NCBI GenBank assembly: GCA_014058105.1
Contig: JACGCM010002894.1
Coordinates: 2,045,455 to 2,109,454 of the forward strand
Length of the DNA: 64,000 nt
From: Kingdonia uniflora
Lineage: Eukaryota > Streptophyta > Magnoliopsida > Ranunculales > Circaeasteraceae
Direction of reading: 5' to 3'
Positions 53,012-63,680 of this stretch are shown piece by piece (the stretch's first letter is position 1; the number at the start of each line of letters is the position of its first letter). The notes beneath the pieces were generated by a model. It had not been told where the DNA came from. It worked only from the letters and a program-made list of their open reading frames with translations, and did no database searches. A program made the position numbers and the translations under genes.

Positions 53012-53203
53012 GTAAGAAATTGCAGTTAATAATACCTTCAACCAGTCTACCTTCTTACTGCACTTGACCGCCGGCGTGCCACTCGCCAAAACGTATCTCC
53101 CACACAAAAGATACGCAGTCCCATGCGCTAAGATAGTGCGCGGAATCCAGCACCGGCCTATAAGTAAAAGCTTTGAGTTGACAAGACACAAAACTCAAAA
53201 AGT

Positions 53204-53322
53204 GGAGTGCAACACGAGGAATTCCCAGGAGGTCACCCATCCTAGTACTACTCTCGTCCAAGCACGCTTAACTGCGGAGTTCTGATGGGATCCGGTGCAT
53301 TAGTGCTGGTATGATCGCACCC
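53204..53322 (-). rRNA. 5S rRNA: 5S rRNA gene
   Basis: Full length, 119 nt. One control-region change, nt 66. Also the counterpart of 9476-9594. Confidence 0.95.
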
Positions 53323-53514
53323 GTAAGCAATTGTATTTAATATTACCTTTTACCAGTCCACCATCTTCCCCCACTTAACCGCCGGCGTGCCACTCGCCAA
53401 AACGTATCGCCCAAACAAACGATACCCAGTCCGATGCGTCAAGATAGAGTGCGGTAGCTAGCAACGGCTTATAAGTGAAAGCTTTGAGTTGACAAAACAC
53501 AAAACTCAAAATGT

Positions 53515-53633
53515 GGGGTAAAACACGTGGACTACCCAGGAGGTCGCCCATCCTAGTACAACTTTCGCCCAAACACGCTTAATTGTGGAGTTCTGATGGG
53601 ATCCGCTGCATTAGTGCCGGTTTGACCGCACCT
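53515..53633 (-). rRNA. 5S rRNA: 5S rRNA gene
   Basis: Full length, 119 nt. Control-region changes at nt 88, 74, 70, 61, 51; A at nt 1. Confidence 0.92.
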
Positions 53634-53825
53634 TTAAGCAATTGTATTTAATATTACCTTCTACCAGTCCACCTTCTTCCCGCACTTGACCGCCGACGTG
53701 TCATTCTTCAAAACGTATTGCCCACACAAACGATACGCCGTCCCATGCGTCAAGATAGAGTGCGGAAGCCAGCAACGGCCTATAAGTGAAAGCTCTGAGT
53801 TTCCAAAACACAAAACTCAAAAATT

Positions 53826-53839
53826 GTGGTGCAACACGT
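53826..53839 (-). pseudogene. 14-nt tandem duplication of the 5S 3' end
   Basis: A second partial 3' end (GTGGTGCAACACGT) lies directly next to the full gene at 53840, between it and its T-run. A transcript of that gene would carry this extra 3' tail. Confidence 0.82.
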
Positions 53840-53958
53840 GGGGTGCAGCACGTGGACTATCCAGGAGGTCGCCCATCCTAGTTCTACTTTCGCCCAAACA
53901 CGCTTAACTGCGGAGTTCTGATGGGATCCGCTGTATTAGTGCTGGTATGATCGCACCT
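53840..53958 (-). rRNA. 5S rRNA: 5S rRNA gene with duplicated 3' end
   Basis: Full length, 119 nt. Changes at nt 99, 88, 76, 70, 61; A at nt 1. Distance to the T-run is increased by 14 nt. Confidence 0.92.
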
Positions 53959-54150
53959 GCAAGCAATTGCATTTAATATTACCTTCTACCAGTCCACCTT
54001 CTTCCCGCACTTGACCGCCGGCGTGCCATTCGCCAAAACGTATCGCCCACACAAACGATACACCGTCCCATGCGTCAAGATAGAGTGCGGAAGCCAGCAA
54101 CGGCCTATAAGTGAAAGCTCTGAGTTTCCAAAACCCAAAATTCAAAAATT

Positions 54151-54269
54151 GGGGTGCAACAAGAAGACTTCTCTGGAGGTCACCCATCCTAGTACTACTC
54201 TCGCCCAAGCACGCTTGACTGCGGAGTTCTGATGGGATCCGGTGCATTAGTGCTGGTATGATTGCACCC
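54151..54269 (-). rRNA. 5S rRNA: 5S rRNA gene
   Basis: Full length, 119 nt. Control-region changes at nt 98, 96, 53. Confidence 0.93.
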
Positions 54270-54460
54270 GTAAGATATTGCGATTAATATTACATTTTAC
54301 TAGTCCACCTTCTTCACCCATTGAACCGCCGGCGTGCCACACGCCAAAACGTATCGCCCACAAAACGATACGGAGTCCCATGCGTCAAGGTAGAGTACAG
54401 AAGCAAGCAACGGCCTATAAGTGAAAGCTCTGAGTTGACAAAACACAAAACTTAAAAAGT

Positions 54461-54579
54461 GGGGTGCCACAAGAGTACTTCCCAGAAAGTAACACATCCT
54501 AGTACTACTCACGCCCAAGCACGCTTAACTGCGGAGTTCTGATTAGATCCGGTGCATTAGTGCTGGTATGATCGAACCC
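54461..54579 (-). rRNA. 5S rRNA: 5S rRNA gene
   Basis: Full length, 119 nt. Control-region changes at nt 94, 92, 89, 86, 69. Confidence 0.91.
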
Positions 54580-54771
54580 GTAAGCAATTGCAGTTATTAT
54601 TACCGTTTACCAGTTCATCTTCTTCCCGCACTTGACCGCCGGCGTGCCACTCGCCAAAACCTATCGATCACACAAACGATACGCAGTCCCATGCGTCAAG
54701 ATAGTGTGCGGAAGCAAGCAACGGCCTATAAGTGAAAGCTTTGAGTTGGCAAAACACAAAACTCAAAAAGT

Positions 54772-54890
54772 GGGGAGCAACGCGAGGACTTCCCAGGAGG
54801 TCACCCATCCTAGTACTACTCTCGCCCAAGCGCGCTTAACTGCGAAGTTCTGATGGGATCCGAGGCATTTGTGCTGGTATGATCGCACCC
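54772..54890 (-). rRNA. 5S rRNA: 5S rRNA gene
   Basis: Full length, 119 nt. One control-region change, nt 59. Confidence 0.95.
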
Positions 54891-55082
54891 GTAAGCAATT
54901 GAAGTTAGTATTTCCTTCTACCAATTCACCTTTTCCCCGCACTTGACCGCCGGAATGCCACTCGCCAAAACTTATCGCCCATACAAACGATACGCAGTCC
55001 CATGCGTCAAGAAAGAGTGTGGAAGCCCGCAACGGCCTATAAGTGAAAGCCTTGAGTTGACAAAACATAAAACTCAAAAAGT

Positions 55083-55201
55083 GGGGTGCAACACGAGGAC
55101 TTCCCAGGAGGTCACCCATCCTAGTACTACTTTCGCCCAGGCACGCTTAACTCCGGAGTTCTGATGGTATCCGGTGTATTAGTGCTGGTTCGATCGAACC
55201 C
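55083..55201 (-). rRNA. 5S rRNA: 5S rRNA gene
   Basis: Full length, 119 nt. Control-region changes at nt 70, 62. Confidence 0.94.
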
Positions 55202-55393
55202 GTAAGAAATTGCAGTAAATATTACCTTCTACCAGCCCACTTTCTTATTGCACTTGACCGCCGGCGTGCCACTCGCCAGAACGTATCGCCCACACAAACG
55301 ATACGGAGTCCCATACATCAAGATCGTGTGCGGAGGCCAGAAGCGGCCTATAAGTGAAAGCTTTGAGTTGACAAAACACAAAACTCTAAAAGT

Positions 55394-55512
55394 GGGGTGC
55401 AACACGAGGACTTCCCAGAAGGTCACCCATCCTAGTACTATTCACGCCCAGGCACGCTTAACTGCGGAGTTCTGATGGTATCCGGTGTATTAGTGCTTGT
55501 TTGATCGTACCC
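55394..55512 (-). rRNA. 5S rRNA: 5S rRNA gene
   Basis: Full length, 119 nt. Control-region changes at nt 94, 72, 69, 62. Confidence 0.93.
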
Positions 55513-55704
55513 GTAAGCTATTGCATTTAATATTACCTTCAACCAGTCCACTTTCTAACTGCACTTGACCGCCGGCGTGCCACTCGCCAAAATGTATCGC
55601 CCACACAATCGATACGCAGTCCCATGCGTCAAGATAGTGTGCGGAGGCCATAAACGGCCTATAAGTGAAAGCTTTGAGTTGATAAAACACAAAACTCTAA
55701 ATGT

Positions 55705-55823
55705 GGGGTGCAACACGAGGACTTCCCAGGTGGTCACACATCCTAGTACTAATCTCGCCCAAACACGCTTAACTGCGGAGTTCTGATGGGATCCGGTGCA
55801 TTAGTGCTGGTATGATCGCACCC
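55705..55823 (-). rRNA. 5S rRNA: 5S rRNA gene
   Basis: Full length, 119 nt. Control-region changes at nt 93, 86, 72, 61. Confidence 0.93.
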
Positions 55824-56029
55824 GTAAGCAATTGATGTTAATATTACCTTCTACCAATCCACCTTCCCCCCGAACTTGACCGACGGCGTGCCACTCGCCA
55901 AAACCTATCGCCCACACAACCGATACCCAGTCCAATGCGTGATGATAGAGTGCGAAAGCAAGCAACGGCCTATAGGAGAAAGCTTTGAGTTGACAAAACA
56001 TGAAACACAAAACACAAAACTCCAAAAGT

Positions 56030-56148
56030 GGGGTGCAACACGAGGACTTCCTAGGAGGTCACCAATGCTAGTACTACTCTCGTCCATGAGCGCTTAACTT
56101 CATAGTTCTGATGGGATCCAGTGCATTAGTGCTGGTATGATCGCACCC
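56030..56148 (-). rRNA. 5S rRNA: 5S rRNA gene, diverged
   Basis: Full length, 119 nt. Control-region changes at nt 97, 85, 82, 66, 62, 60, 59. Confidence 0.9.
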
Positions 56149-56340
56149 GTAACCAATTGCATTTAATTTAACCTTTTACTAGTCCACTATCTTCCCCTAC
56201 TTGACCGCCGGCGTCCCACTCGCCAAAACGTATCGCCAAAACAATTGATACACAGTCCCATTCATCAAGATGGAATGCGGAAGCCAGCAACGGCCTATAC
56301 GTGAAAGCTTTGAGTTCACAAAACACCAAACTCAAAAAGT

Positions 56341-56459
56341 GGGGTGCAACACGTGGACGTCCCAGGAGGTCATCAATCCTAGTATTATTCTCGCCCAAAC
56401 ACGCTTAACTTCGGAGTTCTGATGGGATCCGGTGCATTAGTGCTGGTATGATCGCACCC
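56341..56459 (-). rRNA. 5S rRNA: 5S rRNA gene
   Basis: Full length, 119 nt. Control-region changes at nt 87, 85, 75, 72, 61. Confidence 0.92.
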
Positions 56460-56658
56460 GTAAGCAATTGTATTAAATATTACCTTCTACCAATCCACCT
56501 TTTTCCCTCACTTGACCGACGGCGTGCCATTAGCCAAAACATTTTGCACACACAAACGATACGCAGTCCCATGCGTCAAGATAGAGTGCGGAAGCCCGCA
56601 ACGGCCTATAAGTGAAAGTTTTGCGTTGACAAAACTCAAAACTCCAAACTCAAAAAGT

Positions 56659-56777
56659 GGGGTGCAACACGAGGACTTCCCAGGAGGTCACCCATCCAAG
56701 AACTACTCTCGCCAAGGCACGCTTAACTGCGGAGTTCTGATGGGATCCGGTGTATTAGTGCTGGTTTGATCGCACCC
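56659..56777 (-). rRNA. 5S rRNA: 5S rRNA gene
   Basis: Full length, 119 nt. Control-region changes at nt 80, 77, 64, 62. Confidence 0.93.
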
Positions 56778-56969
56778 GTAAGCAATTGCAGTTAATATTA
56801 CCTTCTACCAGTCCACCTTCTTACTGCGCTTGACCGCCGGCGTGCCACTCGCAAAAATGTATCGCCCACACAAACGATACGCAGTCCCATGCATCAAGAT
56901 AGCGTGCGGAAGCCAGCAACGGCCTATAAGTAAAAGCTTTGAGTTGACAAAACATAAAACTTTAAAAGT

Positions 56970-57088
56970 GGGGTGCAACACGAGGTCATCCCTGGAGGTC
57001 ACCCATCCAAGTACTACTCTCGCCCAAGCACGCTTAACTACGGAGTTCTGATGGGATCCGATGCATTAGTACTGGTATGATCGCACCC
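56970..57088 (-). rRNA. 5S rRNA: 5S rRNA gene
   Basis: Full length, 119 nt. Control-region changes at nt 96, 80. Confidence 0.94.
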
Positions 57089-57279
57089 ATTTGAAATTGC
57101 AATTAAAATTTCTTTTGACCACTCTACCATCTTCCCGCATTTAAGCGCCGGCGTGCCACTCGCCAAATCGTGTCGCCCACAAAGCGATACGGAGTCCCAT
57201 GCGTCAAGGACGAGTAAGGAAGCCAGCAACGGCCTTTAAGTGAAAGCTTAGAGTTAACAAAACATAAAACTCTAAAAGT

Positions 57280-57398
57280 GGGGAGCAACACGAGGATTTC
57301 CCAGGTGGTCACCCATCCTAGTACTACTCTCGCCCAAACATGCTTAACTGCGGAGTTCTGATGGAATCCGGGGCATTAGTGTTGGTATGATCGCACCC
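57280..57398 (-). rRNA. 5S rRNA: 5S rRNA gene
   Basis: Full length, 119 nt. Control-region changes at nt 93, 61, 58. Confidence 0.94.
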
Positions 57399-57590
57399 GT
57401 AAGCAATTGAAGTTAATATTACCTTCTACCAATTCACCTTCTCCCCGCAATTGACCGCCGGCGTGCTACTCGCCAAACCCTATCGGCCACACAAACGATA
57501 CACAGTCCCATGCGTCAAGATAGAGTGCGGAAGCCCGCAGCTGCCTAAAAGTGAAAGATTTGAGTTGACAAAACACAAAACTCAAAAAGT

Positions 57591-57709
57591 GGGGTGCAAC
57601 ACGAGGACTTCCCTGGAGGTCACCCATCCTAGTACTACTCTCGCCCAGGCACACTTAACTGCGGAGTTCTGATGGTATCCGGTGTATTAGTGCTAGTTTG
57701 ATCGCATAC
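57591..57709 (-). rRNA. 5S rRNA: 5S rRNA gene
   Basis: Full length, 119 nt. Control-region changes at nt 96, 62, 57. Confidence 0.94.
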
Positions 57710-57900
57710 GTAAGCAATTGTAGTTAATATTACCTTCTACCAGTCCACTTTCTTACAACACTTGACCGCCGGTGTGCCACTCGCCAAAATGTATCGCTCA
57801 CACAAACGATACGCAGTCCCATGCGTCAAGATAGTGTGCGGTGGCCAGAAACGGCCAATAAGTAAAAGCTTTAGTTGACAAAACACAAAACTCTTAAAGT

Positions 57901-58019
57901 GGGATGCAACACGAGGACTTCCTAGGAGGTCACCCATCCTAATACTACTCTCGCCCAGGCACGCATGACTGCGAAGTTCTGATGGTATCCGGTGTATTAG
58001 TGCTGGTTTGATCGCACCC
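57901..58019 (-). rRNA. 5S rRNA: 5S rRNA gene
   Basis: Full length, 119 nt. Control-region changes at nt 97, 78, 62, 55, 53. Nine left-block units (about 2.8 kb) are missing between this gene and the next. Confidence 0.92.
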
Positions 58020-58199
58020 GTAAGCAATTGCAGTTAATATTACCTTCTACCAGTCCACCTTCTTCCCGCACTTGACCGTCGGCGTGCCACTCGCCAAAAC
58101 GTATCGCCCACAAAACTCATGCGCAAAGGTAGAGTAAGGAAGCCAGCAACGGCCTTTAAGTGAAAGCTTTGAGTTGATAAAACACAAAACTCAAAAAGT

Positions 58200-58318
58200 G
58201 GGGTGCAACACGAGGACTTCCCCGGAGGTCATCCATCCTAGTACTAGTCTCGCCCAAACACGGTTAACTTCGGAGTTCTGATAGGGTCCGGTGAATTAGT
58301 ACTGGTATGCACGCACCT
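58200..58318 (-). rRNA. 5S rRNA: 5S rRNA gene
   Basis: Full length, 119 nt. Control-region changes at nt 96, 87, 72, 61, 56; A at nt 1. Starts the first 5-unit repeat of this block. Confidence 0.91.
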
Positions 58319-58510
58319 GTAAGCAATTGTAGTTAATATTACCTTCTACCTGTCCACCTTCTTCCCGCACTTGACCGTCGGCGTGCCACTCGCCAAAACG
58401 CATTGCCCACACAATTGATACGCAGTCCCATGCGTCGAGGAAGAGTACGGAAGCCGGCAGCGGCCTATAATTGTAAACCTTGAGTTGACAAAGCACAAAA
58501 CTCAAAAAGT

Positions 58511-58629
58511 GGGGTGGAACACGAGGAGTTCCCTGGATGTTACCAATCCTAGTAGTACTCTCGCCCAAGCACGCTTAACTGCGGAGTTCTGATGGGATAC
58601 GGCGCATTAGTGCTGGTATGATCACACCC
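58511..58629 (-). rRNA. 5S rRNA: 5S rRNA gene
   Basis: Full length, 119 nt. Control-region changes at nt 96, 92, 89, 85, 75. Confidence 0.91.
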
Positions 58630-58822
58630 GTAAGCAATTGCAGTTAATATTACCTTCTACCAGTCCACCTTCTTCCCCCAATTGACCGCCGGCGTGCCAC
58701 TCGCCAAAACGTATCGCCAACACAAACGATTCTCGGTCCCATGCATCAAGATAGAGTGCGGAAGCCATCAGCGGCCTATAAGTGAAAGCTTTGAGTTGTA
58801 AAAAACACAAAACTCAAAAAGT

Positions 58823-58941
58823 GGGGTGCAACACGAGGACATCTCCGGAAGTCACCCATCCTAGTACTACTCTCGCCCAAACACGCTGAACTGCGGAGCT
58901 CTGATGGGATCTGGTGCATTAGTGTTGGTATGATTGCACCC
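58823..58941 (-). rRNA. 5S rRNA: 5S rRNA gene
   Basis: Full length, 119 nt. Control-region changes at nt 98, 96, 92, 61, 54. Confidence 0.92.
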
Positions 58942-59132
58942 GTAAGATATTGCAGTTAATATTACCTTCTACCTGTCCACCGTCTTCCTGCACATGACAG
59001 CCAGCGTGCCACTCGCCAAAACGTATCGCCCACACAACGATACGTAGTTCCATGCGTCAAGATAGTGTGCGGATGCCAGCAACGACTTTTAAGTGAAAGC
59101 TTTGAGTTGACAAAACACAAAACTGAAAAAGT

Positions 59133-59251
59133 GGGGCGCAACACGCGGATTTCCCAGAAGGTCACCCATCCTAGTACTACTGTCGCCCAAGCACGCTTAA
59201 CTGCGGAGTTCCGATGGGTTCCGGTACATTAGTGCTGGTATGATCGCTCCC
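59133..59251 (-). rRNA. 5S rRNA: 5S rRNA gene
   Basis: Full length, 119 nt. Control-region changes at nt 94, 70. Confidence 0.94.
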
Positions 59252-59443
59252 GTAAGCAATTGCAGTAAATATTACCTTCTACCAGTCCACCTTCTTCCCC
59301 CAATTGACCGTCGGTGTGCCACTCCCCAAAATGTATCGCCCACGCAAACGATACGCAGTCCCATGCGTCAAGATAAAGTGCTGAAGCCATCAACGGCCTA
59401 TAAGTGAAAGCTTTGAGTTGACAAAATACAAAACTCAAAGAGT

Positions 59444-59562
59444 GGGGTGCAACACGAGGACTTCCCAGGAGGTCTCCAATCCTAGTACTACTCTCGCCAA
59501 AACACGCTTAACTGAGGAGTTCTGATGGGATCCGGCGTAATAGTGCTGGTATGATCGCACCC
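59444..59562 (-). rRNA. 5S rRNA: 5S rRNA gene
   Basis: Full length, 119 nt. Control-region changes at nt 88, 85, 64, 61. Confidence 0.93.
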
Positions 59563-59754
59563 GTAAGCAATTGAAGTTAATATTACCTTCTACCAGTCCA
59601 CCTTCTTCCCCCAATTGACCGCCGGCGTGCCACACGCCAAAACGTATCGCCTACACAAACGATACGCAGCCCCATGCATCAAGATAGAGTGCGGAAGCCA
59701 GCAACGGCTTATAAGTGAAAGCATTGAGTTGATAAAACACAAAACTCAAAAAGT

Positions 59755-59873
59755 GGGGTGCAACACGAGGACTTCTCCGGAGGTCATCCACCCTAGTACT
59801 AGTCACGCCCAAACACGGTTAACTTCGGAGTTCTGATGGGGTCCGGTGCATTAGTGCTGGTATGCTCGCACCT
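59755..59873 (-). rRNA. 5S rRNA: 5S rRNA gene, diverged
   Basis: Full length, 119 nt. Control-region changes at nt 98, 96, 87, 83, 72, 69, 61, 56; A at nt 1. Confidence 0.9.
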
Positions 59874-60065
59874 GTAAGCAATTGAAGTTAATATTACCTT
59901 ATACCTGTCCACCTTATTCCCGCACTTGACCGCCGGCGTGCCACTCGCCAAAACGTATCGCCCACACAAATGATACGCAGTCTCATGCGTCAAGATAGAG
60001 TGCGGAAGCCGGCAACGGCCTATAATTGTAAACCTTGAGTTGACAAAGCACAAAACTCAAAAAGT

Positions 60066-60184
60066 AATGTGGAACACGAGGACTTCCCAGGATGCTACCA
60101 ATCCTAGTACTACTCTCGCCCAAGCACGCTTAAGTGCGGAGTTCTTATGGGATACGGCCCATTAGTGCTGGTATGATCGCACCC
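60066..60184 (-). rRNA. 5S rRNA: 5S rRNA gene
   Basis: Full length, 119 nt. Control-region changes at nt 92, 90, 89, 85, 51. Several changes in the 3' strand of helix I. Confidence 0.89.
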
Positions 60185-60377
60185 GTAAGCAATTGAAGTT
60201 AATATAACCTTCTACCAGTCCACCATCTTCCCCCAATTGACCGCCGGCGTGCCACTCGCCAAAACGTATCGCCAACACAAACGGTTCTCCGTCCCACGCA
60301 TCAAGATAGAGTGCGGAAGCCATCAACGGCCTATAAGTGAAAGCTTTGAGTTGTAAAAAACACAAAACACAAAAAGT

Positions 60378-60496
60378 GGGGTGCATCACGAGGACTTCTC
60401 AGGATGTCACCCATCCTAGTACTACTCTCGCCCAAACACGCTGAACTGCGGAGCTCTGATGGGATCCGGTGCATTAGTGCTGGTATGATTGCACCC
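60378..60496 (-). rRNA. 5S rRNA: 5S rRNA gene
   Basis: Full length, 119 nt. Control-region changes at nt 98, 92, 61, 54. This unit type is missing from the second higher-order copy in the left block. Confidence 0.93.
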
Positions 60497-60687
60497 GTAA
60501 GATATTGCAGTTAATATTACCATCTACCAGTCAACCTTCTTCCTGCACTTGACAGCCGGCGTGCCACTCGCCTAGGCGTATCGCCCACACAACGATACGT
60601 AGTCCCATACGACAAGATAGTGTGCGGATGCCAGCAACGACTTATAAGTGAAAGCTTTGAGTTGTCAAAACACAAAACTCAAAAAGT

Positions 60688-60806
60688 GGGGTGCAACACG
60701 CGGATTTCCCAGAATGTCACCCATCCTAGTACTACTGTCGGCCAAGCACGCTTAAGTGCGGAGTTCCGATGGGATCCGGTGCATTAGTGCTGGTATGATC
60801 GCTCCC
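60688..60806 (-). rRNA. 5S rRNA: 5S rRNA gene
   Basis: Full length, 119 nt. Control-region changes at nt 94, 92, 70, 66, 51. Confidence 0.92.
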
Positions 60807-60998
60807 GCAAGCAATTGCCGTTAATATTACCTTCTACCAGTCCACCTTCTTCCCCCAAATGACCGTCGGTGTGCCACTCTCCAAACCCTATCACCCACAC
60901 AAACGATACGCACTCCCATGCGTCAAGATAAAGTGCTGAAGCCATCAACGGCCTATAAGTGAAAGCTCTGAGTTGACAAAATACAATACTCAAAGAGT

Positions 60999-61117
60999 GG
61001 GGTGCAACACGAGGACTTCCCAGAAGGTCGCCAATCCTAGTACTACTCTCGCCCAAACACGCTTAACTGCGGAGTTCTGATGGGATCCGGCGCAATAGTG
61101 CTGGTATGATCGCACCC
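60999..61117 (-). rRNA. 5S rRNA: 5S rRNA gene
   Basis: Full length, 119 nt. Control-region changes at nt 94, 88, 85, 61. Confidence 0.93.
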
Positions 61118-61309
61118 GTAAGCAATTGCAGTTAATATTACCTTCAACCAGTCCACCTTCTTCCCCCAATTGACCGCCGGCGTGCCACTCGCCAAAACGT
61201 ATCGCCGACACAAACGATACGCAGTCCCATGCATCAAGATAGAGTGCGGATGCCAACAACGGCCTATAAGTGAAGGCATTGATTTGATAAAACACAAAAC
61301 TCAATAAGT

Positions 61310-61428
61310 GGGGTGCAGCATGAGGACTTCCCCGGAGGTCATCCATCCTAGTACTTGTCTCGCCCAAACACGATTAACTTCGGAGTTCTGATGGGGTCCG
61401 GTGCATTAGTGCTGGTATGATCGTACCC
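61310..61428 (-). rRNA. 5S rRNA: 5S rRNA gene
   Basis: Full length, 119 nt. Control-region changes at nt 96, 87, 73, 72, 61, 56. Confidence 0.91.
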
Positions 61429-61620
61429 GTAAGCAATTGTTGTTAATATTACCTTCTACCTGTCCACCTGCATCCCGCATTTGACCGCCGGCGTGTCACT
61501 CGCCAAAACGTATCGCCCACACAAACGATTCGCAGTCCCATGCGCCAAGATATAGTGCGGAAGCCGGCAGCGGTCTATAATTGAAAACCTTGAGATGACA
61601 AAGCACAAAACTCAAAAAGT

Positions 61621-61739
61621 TGGGGGGAACAGGAGGACTTCCCTGGATGTTACCAATCCTAGTACTACTCTCTCCCAAGCACGCTTATCTGCGGAGTTCT
61701 GATGGGATCCGGTGCATTAGTGCTGGTATGATTGCACCC
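61621..61739 (-). rRNA. 5S rRNA: 5S rRNA gene
   Basis: Full length, 119 nt. Control-region changes at nt 96, 92, 89, 85, 67, 52. Confidence 0.9.
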
Positions 61740-61932
61740 GTAAGCAATTGCAGTTAATATTACATTCTGCCAGTCCACCTTCTTCCCCCAATTGACCGTC
61801 GGCGTGCCACTCGCCAAAACGCATCGCCAACACAAACGATTCTCGGTCCGATGCATCAAGATAGAGTGCGGAAGCCATCAATGGCCAATAAGTGAAAGCT
61901 TTGAGTTGTAAAAAACACAAAACTCAAAAAGA

Positions 61933-62051
61933 GGGGTGCAACACGAGGACTTCTCAGGAAGTCACCCATCCTAGTACTACTCTCGCCCATACACGCTGAA
62001 CTGCGGAACTCAGATGGGATCCGGTGCATTAGTACTGGAATGATCGCACCC
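61933..62051 (-). rRNA. 5S rRNA: 5S rRNA gene
   Basis: Full length, 119 nt. Control-region changes at nt 98, 92, 62, 61, 54. Intact counterpart of the C-box-less 21286-21377. Confidence 0.92.
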
Positions 62052-62243
62052 GTAAGCAATTGCAGTTAATATTACCTTCTACCAGTCAAACTACTTCCCG
62101 CAATTGACCGCCGGCGTGCAACTCTCCAAAACGTATCGCCCACGCAAACGATACGCAGTCCCATGCCACGAGATAGATTTCGGAAGTCAGCAGCGGCCTA
62201 TAAGTGAAACCTTTGAGTTGACAAAACACAAAACTCTAAAAGT

Positions 62244-62362
62244 CGGGTGCAACACGAGGACTTCCCAGGAGGTCATCCATCCAAGTACTAGTCTCGCCCA
62301 AACATGGTTAACTTTAGAGTTCTGATGGGATCCGGTGCATTAGTGCTGGTACGATCGCACCC
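62244..62362 (-). rRNA. 5S rRNA: 5S rRNA gene
   Basis: Full length, 119 nt. Control-region changes at nt 87, 80, 72, 61, 58, 56. Confidence 0.91.
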
Positions 62363-62568
62363 GTAAGCAATTGTAGTTTATATTACCTTCTACCTGTCCA
62401 CCTTCATCCCGCACTTGACCACCGGCGTGCCACTCGCAAAAACGTATCGCCCACACAAACGATACGTAGTCCCATGCGTCAAGATAGATTGCGGAAGCCA
62501 GCAACGGCCTATAAGTGAAATCTTTTTGTTCACAAAACGCAAAACACAAAATACAAAACTCAAAAACA

Positions 62569-62687
62569 GGGGTGCAACACGTGGACTTCCCTGGAGGTCA
62601 CCCATCCTAGCACTACTCTCGCCCAAGCACGCTTAACTGCGGAGATCTGATGGGATCCAGTGCATTATTGCTGGTATGATCACACCT
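62569..62687 (-). rRNA. 5S rRNA: 5S rRNA gene
   Basis: Full length, 119 nt. Control-region changes at nt 96, 77; A43U; A at nt 1 (middle-block type). Confidence 0.94.
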
Positions 62688-62886
62688 GTAAGCAATTGCA
62701 ATTAATATTACCTTCTACCTGTCCACCTTATTCCCCCACTTGTCCGCCGGCGTGCCACTCGCCAAAACGTATCGCCCACGCAAACAATACGCAGTCCCAT
62801 GCGTCAAGATAGAGTGCGGGAGCTCGCAACGGCCTATAAGTTATAGCTTTGTGTTGACAAAACACAAAACTCAAAACTCAAAAAGT

Positions 62887-63005
62887 AGGGTGCAACACGA
62901 GGACTTCCCAGGAGGTCACCCATCCTAGTACTACTCTCGCACAAGCACGCTTAACTGCGGAGTTCAGATGAGATCCGGTGCATTAGTGTTGGTATGATCG
63001 CACCC
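62887..63005 (-). rRNA. 5S rRNA: 5S rRNA gene
   Basis: Full length, 119 nt. One control-region change, nt 65. Confidence 0.95.
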
Positions 63006-63198
63006 GTAAGCAATTGCAGTTAGTATTACCATCTACCAGTCCACCTTCTTCCCCCAATTGACTACCGGCGTGCCACTCGCCAAAACGTGTCGCCAACACA
63101 AACGATTCTCGGTCCCATGCATCAAGATAGAGTGCGGAAGTCATCGACGGCCTATAAGTGAAAGCTTTGAGTTGTAAAAAACACAAAACTCAAAAAAT

Positions 63199-63317
63199 GG
63201 GGTGCAACACGAGGACTTCTCAGGAAGTCACCCGTCTTAGTACTACTCTCGCCCAAACACGCTGAACTACGGAGCTCTGATGGGATCCGGTGCATTAGTG
63301 CTGGTATGATCGCACCC
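63199..63317 (-). rRNA. 5S rRNA: 5S rRNA gene
   Basis: Full length, 119 nt. Control-region changes at nt 98, 92, 84, 81, 61, 54. Last intact copy in the window. Confidence 0.92.
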
Positions 63318-63523
63318 GTAAGCAATTGCAGTTAATATTACCTTATACCAGTCGAACTACTTCCCGCAATCGGCCTCCGGCGTGCAACTCGCCAAAACGT
63401 ATCGCCAACACAAACGATACGCAGTCCCATACGAAAAGATAGAGTGCGGAAGCTAACAACGGCCTATAAATGAATGCTTTTAGTTGACAAAACACAAAAC
63501 ACAAAACACAAAACTCAAAAAGC

Positions 63524-63557
63524 GGGGTGCAACAAAAGGACTTCCCTGGAGGTCACC
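63524..63557 (-). pseudogene. 5S 3'-end remnant (34 nt) at block junction
   Basis: The last 34 nt of a 5S gene are joined to the CACTCGCC spacer core. This marks the switch from middle-type sequence to the third left-like copy. Confidence 0.88.
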
Positions 63558-63680
63558 ACTCGCCAAAGCGTATCGCTCATAAAAATGATACGCAGATCCA
63601 TGCGTCAAGATTGTGCGCGGAAGCTAGCAGCGGCCTATAAGAGAAAGCTTTGAGTTGACAAAACAGAAAAATCCAAAAGT

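Larger units (their letters stand above)
52271..53514. repeat. 622-bp two-unit tandem duplication
   Basis: Genes and spacers from 52271 recur 622 bp further on (52271 to 52893, 52582 to 53204). The spacer between 52442 and 52560 is almost identical to 53064-53182, which marks a recent event. Confidence 0.92.
38153..63400 (-). repeat. Right block L': second copy of the left block
   Basis: Gene-by-gene variants and scars of the left block recur in the same order and orientation. The offset steps through 38727, 38665, 43111, 43107, 42484, 43728, 43135, 40323, 40648, 40673 and 39523 bp as whole-unit gains and losses intervene. Diagnostic shared features include the remnants at 41026, 47995, 50716 and 51712. 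Confidence 0.9.

Noticed and set aside
21896..62687. AGATCT and GGATCC motifs as regulatory or restriction-related signals
   Set aside because: GGATCC is part of the normal 5S sequence, and AGATCT arises from the single A43U change. Neither implies a separate element.
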